DNA of 64,000 bases, taken from Bretschneidera sinensis. Taxonomy: Eukaryota; Streptophyta; Magnoliopsida; Brassicales; Akaniaceae. Below the pieces are notes generated by a model that searched no databases, had not been told where the DNA came from, and was given only the letters and a program-made list of their open reading frames with translations. The DNA lies in assembly GCA_023935145.1 (NCBI GenBank), contig CM043698.1, positions 87,051,501 through 87,115,500 on the forward strand. The letters run 5' to 3'. This document shows, in pieces, positions 34,012 through 44,599 of the stretch (its first letter is position 1; the number at the start of each line of letters is the position of its first letter). Position numbers and translations under genes: made by a program.

Positions 34012-37000
34012 CTACAAACTTCTTCTCTTTGAGGGCTGAAAGGTGGGAAGACCACTTTTATCTTCAAAACAAAGACGAGATATCTTATGAAGTAGTGAAC
34101 CGGTAATGGTAAAAATCTGACTGGAAAGAGAATGGGGAGCAAAATTAGCTAAGCCATCTGCTGGTCGATTTACTTCTCTATAGGTGTGACTGAGAATCAT
34201 TTTAGGAGAGAGGAGATGGCGACACTCCTAAATATATAATGACTCTTCCATGGAATCATGTTATTATTGAAACAATCAATCAGAATTATAGAGTCCGATT
34301 CAATGTGGGATAGCACAATATTTTTTCTTTTGCATATCTGTAAACCTGTTAACAAAGCCCTGGCTTCTCCCCCCATATTGGAACCAGATCCATAAAAGTA
34401 TGAAAAGGCAAGAAAAATTGTACCATGCGAGTCTCTAACTAAACCTCCTCCTGAGCATAGACCAATACAGCTGGAACCATCCGTGTTAAGTTTCAAACAA
34501 CCAGGAGGGGGAACAAGCCATTTAACCCATAAAACTCTAATTAATTGGGGAGGAAAAATAGGTAACATAATTGATTGGAGACATAAAGACCGCATAAAAT
34601 CTGCTGGAAAAGATGAAGTAAACGTTCCAAAAAATGTTCATGGTCAAGAGAATTACCTTTTGAATGATTTTTTTGGGGAGACCGGAGTTAAGTTATGGCA
34701 ATGGAAATTATGAGCCATCCATATTTCCCAACATCCAATGTAGAACTAAGAACCTGGCTATGCCTAACTTTTTAGAGAAGTTAGCTTGCGCATACCATTG
34801 TTGGAACAAACCGAGAACTATGTTAACATTTCCTACATTGTTTTGTAAGTTTGCAAAGAAACCCCATACTTGCACGAGCAGTATCTCCAGTGACTAGAAG
34901 ATGAGACAAGGATTCAATTTTAGGAGAGGAGCAACAACTGCAAGCCGAGACCATGGGTATGCGAAAACTGAATTATAGAGTCAACAGGACTAGCTACCTT
35001 GAATAGTTGCCAAATGAAAAAACCAATCCGTTTGGACAGCCATTTATTCCATAGAAATTTGTTCTATACAAAATTTTTACTATGAAACCTCAAAAATTGT
35101 CGAAAAAGATGAGGGAGAGAACTCACCAGCAGAATCACTACACCGGATCAACTTGTCATCAAGATGGTTAACTAAATCGATTGCAACAGACTTCACTGCT
35201 TCTCAGTAAGGTGTGATTCAATGCTGGCTAGGAAGTCATGGGAGTGAAGAACATTTGAAATCGTTGCTACCGAGCTGGCTTGGATTGATGGAGATAAAGG
35301 ATCTGTAGACCATCTATCTTGCAAAAAAGAAATTCCACCTTTTCCTATTAATCAAACAGAATTAGCCTCTAGGATAGGGAGCAACGATGGAATGAATTTC
35401 TATCTTTGAGAAGCAAAAACTAGAGGTGAAGACTGTAACGATTCCTGGAGGCGGCCATACTTTTGTTGCATATAAGAAGCCCACAATGGTTTTCCCTACA
35501 TGTAACTCCAATAAAATTTTGCATTGAGAGCCTCCATAACTTCTTGCAAACTTTTAACTCCCATAACTCCCTCTTCCACAGGGATAGAAAGACGATCCCA
35601 TGATACCTAGTGTCTCTTGCCTTCACCTTGCGAGCTCCAAAGGAAATCTGCAAACAGACTATGGAATCTACTAATGAGCGACTTAGGAAGATAAATAGCA
35701 GATAAAGAGTGTATCAGTATGGCATTGAGAACCAAGTTAGTTAATGTGAGTTTACCTCTATACGATAACAGCCTAGCCTTCCACTCTTCTAGGCGTTTCT
35801 TGACCTTTGAGATGAGAGGTTCAAAATATGCTAGCCGAGCTTTGCTTTCAAATAACGGCACCTTAAGGTACTTTATACGCAAGTCAACTTGCTGGAACCC
35901 TGTCCAGCCAAGAATTAGATTGCACATGCTGGGAGAAACTCTAGAGGAGATGATAAAGGAGCTCTTAGAGGCGTTGATCTGCTGACCACTCTCTTTTTGA
36001 TAAAGAGTATAAAAAATTCCAGTTCTTGCAACGATCTCTTGCTTCCATTTGTGAAAAAAAGCATATCATCTGCGTATAATAAATGGGAAACAAAATGAAC
36101 TGATCTAGATATTCTGTAAGGAACGATTTTCCTTACACCCATTACAGTGTTAATGGAATGGCTTAGAGCATCTTGAAACAAAATAAAGAGAGAAGGTAAC
36201 CTTGCTTGAATCCCCTTGAGGATGTGAAAAAACCAAAGGAATCACCATTCAATTCTAAAGTATACCAACAGTTAGATAAACTTCTATAGATCATATCACA
36301 CAATTTCCTGAGAACCCAAACTTGGGCATAAACTGTAACAAGAAACTCCTTGATCTCACGAAAAAATTAAAACCGAAGAAAGATGTTACTAAAGCTAGGA
36401 AGAAAAAATGTTGAGTCTAATATGGTTTTGTTTTTGTAGCCTCTTTTGGCTTAGTTTTGACGTTGTATTCTTTCTTGGCTAGTGAGCTTGTATTAGGTTG
36501 GGTTTGGCTTGGGTTTTCCCTTTGTCCCCCCAATTGTTTATATTTCTATTAATTTAGTTCTTTTTTTGTTAAAAAAAAAAAAAAAAAGCATTTCCATTCC
36601 ATGCGATCGTGAGCCTTAGCCATTTCAATTCTCAGAATTACATTATTCCCAAATACTTTCTTATCAATATATGCTGCTAGTTCAGAGGCCAACACTATGT
36701 TTTCGTGTATTGCTCAACCTTTTATGAAACATATTTGCTCCAAAGATATCAGGCGCGATAAGTATGAAGAGAGATGGTCATTGAGAATTTTGGAAATTAT
36801 TTTGTAATTGAAATTGCATAAATTGATTGGACGAAGATCAGCAAAAGAGGAAGGGTTGGGAACCTTAGGCAAAATGATAAGATTGGTTGCTGTTATTGCT
36901 TTTGGAAAAAGAAGCCTCTGAAAGAAAGAATGAGCTAGTTGCATCACATCATTCTGAACAATCGACAAACAAGAGGTATAAAAAGAACCTGTAAAACCAT

Positions 37001-38132
37001 CCGCACCAGGGGTACTGTCTGCACTCAGGTTAAAGACTGCATTCTTAATCTCATCTTTAGTAGGAAGCGCACTCAAGCTTTCATTATCCTGGTCTGATAA
37101 AACTGAACGGATGCCATTGAATATGGAACTTCTTAGAAAGCGAAGCTTAGACTTAAAAAATACTTTCAAAGTGTTGAAAAATAGCTGTACTAATTACACA
37201 AATGTTCGTCAGCGCTTCCTCAGATCTGGAAATGGTTTCATGCTCCTCAGCTTGATGCAGCACACTTTTCACTTCCTTGATCTGATTATTTAGGTTCCCA
37301 AACATTTCTCAATTCCAAGTTTTTTTTGGCAAACTCCACATTGCTTTTAGCTTCTCAATTAGGTTATTGCTACACAAATTCTAGTGAGCCTCCACAAATG
37401 GTATAGATTTTTCGTGGTCAGTCCACTTGTGCAGGAGCTTGAAATTTTTTTTGCAGTGACTACTATCAGAGAACTTGAAGAGCAATGGATTGTGATCTTA
37501 GATGTATCGAGGAAGATGATCAATTGTATGGAGAGGCAAGGAACTCAAGAAGCTGCCGTTAAAAAATAACCTATCCAATCTTCTCCAAATTCGGGCCATG
37601 CCCATTTGATTGTTGCACCATGTGTACATACCACCCTTAAAACCAGCATCTGTTAGCCGTGATTGCAACATGCAGGAATTAAAGTCCTCCATGGCATTAT
37701 AATCTGGTTGTTTCCCTCCCACTCTTTCGATACTAGAAGAGGCAACATTGAAATCCCCCCTTACAAGCCAAGGAGTGGTCGTAGATAAAATGTCTAAGAT
37801 CTCATCCCACAAAGACCACCTCTCCTGTCTAGAGCATTTGGTATAGACCGCTATAAAAATACAAGAGGATTTAGAGAAATAAATGAAACCTCATAAGTAA
37901 TGGCTTGCTCATTAACCTTTTAAACCTTCACAGTCAATTGGTTAGACCAAAGAACCCATATATGAGAGTTTACCAGATCCGGATTGCCTTGAAAACAATT
38001 TTCATAAAGAAGAAAACGAGCCAAAAAATCAATATGAACACAATCTTGTTCAGGCTCTAACAAAACTAAAAGGTCAGGTTTATGAGACACTATCAAATTA
38101 CGAAAGATAATTAAACTTATATGGAAAGGCAA
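34012..38132 (-). pseudogene. LINE-1 ORF2: endonuclease, reverse transcriptase, RNase H
   Basis: ORF2 would nick DNA and reverse-transcribe LINE RNA at the target. Endonuclease parts: 38132-37920 (VSHKPDLLVLLEPEQ) and 37812-37498 (LVRGDFNVASSSIER, MYTWCNNQ, RIWRRLDRLF). RT: 37169-36714 (TPGADGFTGSFY, LRPINLCNFNYKIISKIL), 36181-35915 with YADD at 36065-36076, and 35927-35420 (RGKLTLTNLVLNAI). The zinc-binding linker lies in broken frames at 35420-34600. RNase H is 34595-34012, with acidic residues in LNTDGSS, GGEARALL and IESDSI and a final HTYREVNRPADGLANFA. Frameshifts, stops and a nested LINE 3' end at 36350-36587 inactivate it. Confidence 0.85.
36350..36587 (+). mobile_element. short 5'-truncated LINE 3' end nested in LINE-1 RT
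   Basis: A plus-strand segment ends in a typical plant LINE 3' UTR (gggttttccctttgtccccc, then ttgtttatatttc) and 17 A at 36571-36587. It lies between the host motifs MAKAHDRMEWK (near 36600) and FLVTVYAQVWVL (near 36340), which are adjacent in an uninterrupted RT. The left edge is approximate and I found no clean TSD. Confidence 0.72.
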
Positions 38133-38491
38133 TGCATTGTGATCTCACTTGAGATCTAGTAATTCGTTTCTCTCTAATACCAAGGTTGTTCCCAAGTTTC
38201 TTCTTCTTATTCTTATTCTTAGATGAACTGGAGAAATTGATCGGTTCTGATGAACTTTCATGAAAAATATCACATGTGGAAGCAGACCATGGCAAACCAG
38301 AAGCTACATGTTCCAAGTCATTGACTTCGTTTTCAAGTTGCAGCACTGTTCTCTCTTGGTCCATGCCATCATGAGCAATATCAGTTTGAGAGGAAACCTA
38401 GGGCGATACAGGCTGTAACTCCTCAAAGTCTCTCAAAACTGGGGGAGCATTAGAACTGGCCTACTGCTAAACTAGTTCATTAGGATGATCA

Positions 38492-39423
38492 CGTTGGTAT
38501 TTGTCTAAGGATTAAACGGGTTGAAGAATGAAGCTTCATCAGGCCTTGGCGCCTCACCCTAGGAGGTGTGCGCCTCAGCGCCTAGCAAGGAGAAGTGTTC
38601 AGCCCTAGGTGTGCGTCACACCTTAGGAAATGTGCGCCTCACCACCCAGCAAGGAAGAGTCTTCTGCCCAGGTGTGCGCCGCACCTTAGGAAAGGTGCAT
38701 CGCGGTGCCCAGAAGGTGGAGGTAGTGTGCCCTGGCTTGAGCCGTGGCTTGCCCTGTTCTGAGCTGCGGCGCCAGACACACTTGATGCTTCCTGATCAAC
38801 ACTTTGGATTGATGCGTGAGGCTTGATCAAAACATACAGGATCACTTAGACTTGTTGAAGGGCTATGATTGATTGGTCCTCAAGATCTAAGGGTTGAGGT
38901 TGTCTTCAAGATTGGTTCAAGAAGTGGTTGCACTATATAAAAGATCATCTAGGAGCAATTCAAAGGAGTAAGAGTGCAGTGCAGAGTGTGTGTGAAATAG
39001 AACACATGGTGTGTGAGAGTGCAAAGACACTAAACACAGGAGAGACTCATTTAAGAGAGGCTGGTTGTTTAGAGAGAGAGTAGTATAGATTGGGGATTCA
39101 AGGGCCTTGTAAGTGGAATTTTCTTGGGGAAAATTCCAGGGTAACTCAAGTCTTTATCACTTTCTTTTCTCTTCTTTTATTCTTCAAGAACAAAAAGATT
39201 CTTGAAGAGGAGTTACTGTAATTGTAATAACTCATTGATTTAGTGCAGAGAGCTCGGAGGAGCTCATGGGGACGTAGGCATATTGCTGAACCTCGATAAC
39301 AATTGTTGTGTTCTTTCTTTGATTGGTTTGATTCCTGTTTTGTTTCAGTTTTATTATAAGTTATTCTCGACTTGGGTGTTTAGAAGATCACTACCTGGGC
39401 ATCAAAAAGGATGATTTTCAACA
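38492..39423 (+). repeat. 5' LTR of copia-3 (932 bp)
   Basis: It starts CGTTGGTATTTGTC (TG decayed to CG) and ends GATTTTCAACA. It matches the copia-2 LTR, plus a second ~64-bp GC-rich tandem unit (tgtgcgcctca units start at 38567 and 38631; tgtgcgtc or tgtgcgcc at 38610 and 38673). Confidence 0.85.
38933..38943 (+). promoter_or_regulatory. TATA box in copia-3 LTR
   Basis: CTATATAAAAG lies at the same LTR position as in copia-2. Confidence 0.65.
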
Positions 39424-39424
39424 G

Positions 39425-39523
39425 TGGTATCAAAGCTAGAAGAGATACCACCAACAGTGGTATCAGAGATGGAAGAGATACCACCAACAGTTGTATCAGA
39501 GCTTTGGTGAGTGGGTATCGGAG
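39425..39523 (+). other. primer binding site array of copia-3 (initiator tRNA-Met type)
   Basis: TGGTATCAAAGC at 39425-39436 directly after the LTR is the normal primer site. Near copies follow at 39458 (TGGTATCAGAGA), 39491 (TTGTATCAGAGC) and about 39513 (GGGTATCGGAGT). The first three are 33 bp apart and separated by agagataccacca, whose gatacc can pair with ggtatc. Confidence 0.8.
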
Positions 39524-39570
39524 TTGGAACAAAAGTTATTAGAGCAAGACTCTAAGAATCAAAGGTCAAC

Positions 39571-39758
39571 TTCTTGGGTGATTCAAGAATGGAGTATAAA
39601 TTAATATTTGATCGTGTTCTTAAGGTGATTCAAGAACGGAGTAGAGATCAATATCTGATCATGTTCTTAAGGTGATTCAAGAACGAAGTAGAGATCAAGA
39701 TTTGATTGTGTTCTTGGGGGTGATTCAAGAATGGTATTGAGATCAATCTTTGATCGTG
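39571..39758 (+). repeat. four 47-bp tandem repeats in the copia-3 leader
   Basis: Units begin ttctt.agg or ttcttggg at 39571, 39617, 39664 and 39711, with a partial fifth at 39759. Each contains ttctt...aagaa, able to form a small hairpin. copia-2 begins within this array. Confidence 0.85.
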
Positions 39759-39827
39759 TTCTTGAGATTTAGAAGAAGTTGGAAAGCAATTGTGGGTGCT
39801 GCATAAATCTGGGATTTTCTCCGCAAG

Positions 39828-42251
39828 ATGGGTTCGAACTTCATTGTTGAGAAGTTTGATGGAAAGGGAGACTTTGCCCTTTGGAAGCGGAAGATTAAAG
39901 CTGTTCTTATGCAACAAAAGGTGGACTTGGCGATTGGAGAAGATGACGCTTTTTCAGCAAGTATCACGGAGGTCCAGCGGAATGAGATGAAGAAGATGAC
40001 ATACAGCACCATCTTTTTGCACATGTCGGATAGTGTGACTAGGGAGTGTGGAGACACAAAAGATCTAGCTGTAATTTGAAAGAAACTAGATGTGTTGTTT
40101 CTTACCAACACTCTCCCTAATAAGAGGTATCTTCGTAAATGAATCTTTTTTTTAAAAAATGGATCCTAATAAAGAGTTGCAAGATAATCTTTGTGCCAAG
40201 ATGAGGGAATCATCAAGTGGAGAAAGGTTGTTCGTTAGAGGAAGGCCAGCAACTCGGTATGGCAGCAACATACATGGCTACCACTGGGACAAACCAGAAA
40301 GTAGAGGAGGAAGCCATGAGAGGGTGCATTCCAAACCGAGATTTGGAGGGAAGAGATTCTTCTACTTCCATAAGGAGGGTCATTTCAAGAAAGATTGCAA
40401 GAAGATGATAAGGGATGAGGGAAAAAGCCATACCATGAATAGAGAGGCTTCGGTTGTCAAGGGAGAACAACAAAATGATGATGTTCTTGTTGTGTGCTTA
40501 AATGTGAGAAAGGGGCAAGAAAGCAGCGGGAAATGGATCTTGGATACCGAGTGCACTCATCATATGTGTCCTCATAGGGATTGGTTCAAGAATTTCAAGG
40601 AAACCGATGATGGAAAGGTTTTCTGGGGGAATGATACTTCTTATCAAGTGAGGGGCACGAGAGACATCCAGTTGAGGATGCTTGATGGAATGACAAGGCT
40701 GCTAAGGAATGTGAGATATCTTGAAGAGTTGAGAAGAAATTTGATCTCATTAGGGCAGCTAGATTCCATGGGGTACACATACAAGGAAGAGGGAGGAAAG
40801 ATCAAGGTAACCAAGGGATCTTTGATAGTGATCAAAGTAGCAATGAAGGATGGTCTCTATGAGATGATCGGAGACACGGAGATCAAGGGTCAAGCAGCAA
40901 GCTTGATGGCTGAGATGGATAAGGCAGCTCTTTGGCACAATCGCTTGGGACACATAAGCGAAAAGGGCCTGTAAGTTCTCAACAGGAACGCTCTACTTAC
41001 TGGTGACAAAGTAAAGGAACTTGATTTCTGCGAGTGTTGTGTTCTTGGGAAACAACATCGGGTTAGCTTTAACACCAGAGTGCACAAGTCTAAGAGCATT
41101 CTTGACTACTTTCATGCGGATCTTTGGGGGCCAGCAAAAATAGCAACACAGGGAGGTAATCTTTACTTTCTGTCTTTAATTGATCATTATTCAAGAAAGG
41201 TTTGGGCTTATTTTCTTAATAATAAATCAGATGCTTTGAATAAGTTAATGGTGTGAAAAAAGCTGGAGGAAACTCAAACAGGCAGGGTAATTAAGGTGTT
41301 AAGAACCGATAATGGCTTAGAAGTTTTTAACAAGGAACTTGATCAATTCTGTAGGTTAAATGGGATTCTAAGACATAGAACAGTTGTGAAAACCCCTCAG
41401 CAAAGTGGAGTTTCTAAGAGGATGAATAAGACCCTTAGGGAAAAGGTCAGGTGCATGTTAAATGGATCTGGATTATCCAAATGTTTTTGGGGGGAAGTAG
41501 TGTCTACTACTGCGTATTTGGTTAATAAATCACCCTATAGAGCTTTAAAGCTCAAGACTCCCAAGGAGATGTTGAGTGATAAACCCCATGAGTTGAACAA
41601 CCTTAGAACTTTTGGATGTGCTGCATTTGCATATCAAAAGGATGATAAGCTTAGCCCAAGGTCTAGAAAGTGTGCATTTCTAGGGTATGGGCTAAGGGGT
41701 ATAGGTTGTGGTCCTTAGATCCAAAAGGATTTAAACTCATAATGAGTAGGGACGTAATTTTTAATGAGCATTTATTTTCCTATTTGGAGAAAACTAACCC
41801 TGCAGGGGATAGCGAGCAAACCAGTTCGGTATTTATGGAGCATAGCATCAAGGAAAATTCAGTTCAGGTAGAGCAAGGATGGCAAGAGAGTTCGGACTAG
41901 GTAGAGCCCATTGATGAATGCCAAGCTCAGGACACTCGAGAGGAGGCTGAACTAGAAGGGGATGATGTAGTAAGTTAAAAAGACTATCAGCTCACAAGGG
42001 ATCGAGAAAGAAGGCTGGTCAGACCACCTTTGAGATATAGTTTTATGGCTGCGAGTGCAGCAGCTCCTTGGACAGAAGGAGGGATAAGTGAACAAGAGAT
42101 TTACATTGATGTCGTGGGATGTAAGGATTCGTCAAGATGAAAGCTAGCTATGGAGGAAGAAATGCATTCTTTGAGGGAGAACAACTCTTGGAAATTGGGG
42201 CCCACACCAAGAAAGCAGATAGTTATGGATTGTAAGTGCACTTACAAGATC
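39828..42251 (+). pseudogene. copia-3 gag-protease-integrase remnant
   Basis: Gag starts at ATG 39828 (MGSNFIVEKFDGKGDFALWK) and is open to a stop after SDSVTREC. A deletion removes the middle of gag: 40159 reads MDPNKELQDN and jumps to CAKMRESSS, skipping about 60 codons present in copia-2. The zinc knuckle is lost (FYFHKEGHFKKDC, first two Cys replaced by Phe) and the protease DSG has become DTE (40543-40551). 40159-40974 stays open to HNRLGHISEKGL, where a stop follows. The integrase core is 41296-41718 (LRTDNGLEVFN, SKRMNKT with the GVAER motif altered) and continues shifted at 41670-41900. Sequence ends as RT begins. Confidence 0.85.
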
Positions 42252-42734
42252 TATCGCCATTAGCACTTCATACTGGTTGTGTATATAGGGCTCATCATTC
42301 CTAGAGTGAATGCAACCTTTAACTTTTCATACTTCATTGGTTGGGGATTTGCCTTTGCTGACCTGCTAATCAGATTGTCATATCATTTTCTCCAAACGAC
42401 CTGGTTCCCTCCCTTAGCAAAGTCTTTGACTGACCATAGGGTTTCTGGGTAGGGTTCTTGTCCAGTTCAATAGTTGATTTTTGTAAAGCGATAGATGAGA
42501 TCTTATTGTAGGCCTCCCTTAAATGGCCTTGAAGATGACAATATGTGCAATAAATCGGCTTAGTTGCCACCTGAATAGGTTACCATAACCCTTTTAGTTT
42601 GTTTGTTCCAATCGAGATCCACATATGTGAGGGGATGGTTTGCATAGTTTCAACCTCCACACAAACCCAGCATGAATGGGGTAGGAGACTTGGGCTGTTC
42701 TATCAATAGTACGAAGGAAAGTACCGAAAGATCC

Positions 42735-42739
42735 CACAG
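42735..42739. repeat. TSD of GYP-D (left CACAG; right CATAG 48116-48120)
   Basis: Four of five bases match. The position is supported by continuity of the interrupted LINE gene on both sides. Confidence 0.7.
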
Positions 42740-43164
42740 TGATATCGGACATAATAATTAGTATCTTATTTTGTTTTCCTTTCCTTATTTGGATTAACTT
42801 TAATTTCTCTAAAACAATTTTCTTTATTAGGATTAGGTTTCTTTTCTCAACAAGGATTATGTTTACTTTTCTATTAGGACTAGATTTACTTCTTTTGCAA
42901 GGAATAGGATTTTCCTATCAGTATAAATAGGTGTTCCTATTATTGTATTTTTCATAACTTGGATCAATAGAAGTATTAAGAGAATTTCTCTCAAAACTCT
43001 ACAAAGTGTTATCTTTGCAACCTACGGGTTGGTGTTCTATCTTTGGGTAAGAAATGCAATTTTCTTCTCCATTCTAGAGTGCACCCAAAAGAAAAGGGTT
43101 GAAGATGCTGTTCTTCTTTTCTCCTTGGTGCGCTAAGGTTAAACTCAAGTCTTCTGCTACATCA
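42740..43164 (+). repeat. 5' LTR of GYP-D
   Basis: It starts TGATATCGGACATAAT and ends GCTACATCA, pairing with 47694-48115. The first bases differ from the 3' copy (TGTAGGACATAAT) by a small indel. Confidence 0.85.
42921..42931 (+). promoter_or_regulatory. TATA box in GYP-D 5' LTR
   Basis: GTATAAATAGG, with CTATAAATAGG at the equivalent place in the 3' LTR (about 47871-47881). Confidence 0.6.
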
Positions 43165-43166
43165 AT

Positions 43167-43181
43167 TGGTATCAGAGCAGG
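43167..43181 (+). other. primer binding site of GYP-D (initiator tRNA-Met)
   Basis: TGGTATCAGAGCAGG two bases after the 5' LTR; intact. Confidence 0.88.
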
Positions 43182-43210
43182 TTTTATCCTGATCATGGCG
43201 CCAACATAAC

Positions 43211-44533
43211 ATGGACAACTTGTGTAATGATGATGTTCATGACAGGGAGGCTCATTTGAGAGTCGAGTTCCAGAATCTCTAGCAATTCGCTCAACGGTTG
43301 CGAAAGACTTTGGAGCAGATACAACTTGGGTTCAATCAACATCACCGGGACTATGATGCCTAGGATAACAATGGAATCCGAATAAGGCCAGTCCATCACT
43401 TTCAGCCAAGGCCCTAAGGCAATCCAGTCTATGACGACAATAGTGATGATAAAGATTACGCTAATGGAGTCTTTGGTAGGGACCAGGGTGCAGATCTAAG
43501 AGGGGGAAGACAAAGAGGTGCCAGATGTGGCACAGGGTATGGAGGTCATAGGCGCAGATGCGTTGGTTATGTGACTAACGCCTATGGTGGTAGCTATGGG
43601 GATGCTTATGAAGAGCACCTTAGGCGTCAAGATTATGGTAGGGATGATTCCAGGGAATACCAGATGAAGATAGACTTGTCTTCGTTCAATGGACATCTTC
43701 ATATTGAAGATTTCTTAGATTAGGTAACAAAAGTAGAGAGGTTCTTTGAATACATGAGTATTCTGGAGGAACAAAAGGTCAAGTTAGTGGCGTATAAGTT
43801 CAAGGCAGAAGCATCTGCTTAGTGGGAATAGTTGCAAGTTTCTCGATCTTGGTAGGAGAAGGGACCCGTGACTTCTTAAACTGTATTGTTCCAACAGTAT
43901 CAAGAGTGTTGCCAAGGGATCCATACAGTCCAAGTATATGTTGATGAGTTTTATAAACTCTCAGCCAGGAATGATCTTATGGAGACTGAAGCCCAATAAG
44001 TGGCTAGGTTTATTGGTGGGTTGCGTATGGCAATCCAAGACAAGGTGTCTATGCAACATGTCTTCACTCTTACTGAAGCTAATAACCTAGCCACCCGAGC
44101 AGAGAAACAGTTGGAGCGTCCAAGAGCTTTAACCTGGGAGCGAAACCTATGTGATTCGATGTGATCTGCACAGTATCGGGGAAAGCAACCAATGGTCATT
44201 CTCGAGACCACCACTCAGTCCATAGTCTCGGGAGGGAAGGCAGCCGATGACAGCACTAGTGGGCCGAGACAGTCCCTGACCATACCTCTTTCTAACAACC
44301 ATTATGAACTACCCATGATAGACAAGTGTTTCAAGTGTAACCAACCGGGGCATAGATCCAGTCAATGCCTGAGAAGAAAGATGGTGAATTACATTGACAC
44401 GGAGATTGGTGAAGTGACAGAGTATGAGGAGTTTGAAGAGGAAAATACTCTTGGGGAAGAGACATCTGAGTACCAAGAAACAGCAACCAATGCCGATAGA
44501 GTTCTCCTTTCCCACTCCTTGGTTTTCCAATGA
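43211..44533 (+). pseudogene. GYP-D gag remnant
   Basis: The probable gag start is ATG 43211 (MDNLCNDDVHDREAHLRVEFQ). Readable parts: a Gly/Arg-rich segment, then MKIDLSSFNGHLHIEDFLD, RFFEYMSILEEQKVKLVAYKFK, EFYKLSARNDLMETEAQ and ARFIGGLRMAIQDK, which form the gypsy gag domain. The CCHC zinc knuckle CFKCNQPGHRSSQC is intact at 44327-44368. Many in-frame TAG/TAA codons interrupt the domain, several where Trp or Gln is expected (for example FLD.VTKVERFF and EAQ.VARF). The piece 44192-44533 is the longest open stretch. Confidence 0.8.
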
Positions 44534-44599
44534 GTACTCCTATCCCCGAGACATGAAGACCAATCACAGGGGCACAATATCTTTCGCACAAGATGCACT

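Larger units (their letters stand above)
38492..42251 (+). mobile_element. copia-3: 3'-truncated Ty1/copia element in LINE-1 ORF1
   Basis: Same family as copia-1 and copia-2, with a complete 5' LTR, primer site, leader, gag, protease and most of integrase. Homology stops at about 42251, at the RT start (tacaagatct). LINE-1 ORF1 sequence flanks both sides. RT, RNase H and the 3' LTR are missing, so no TSD can be confirmed (GATCA precedes the LTR). Confidence 0.85.

Noticed and set aside
39571..39758. Regular repeat array reminiscent of CRISPR
   Set aside because: Units are contiguous with no unique spacers, lie in a plant retrotransposon leader, and there is no cas gene; it is a plain tandem repeat.
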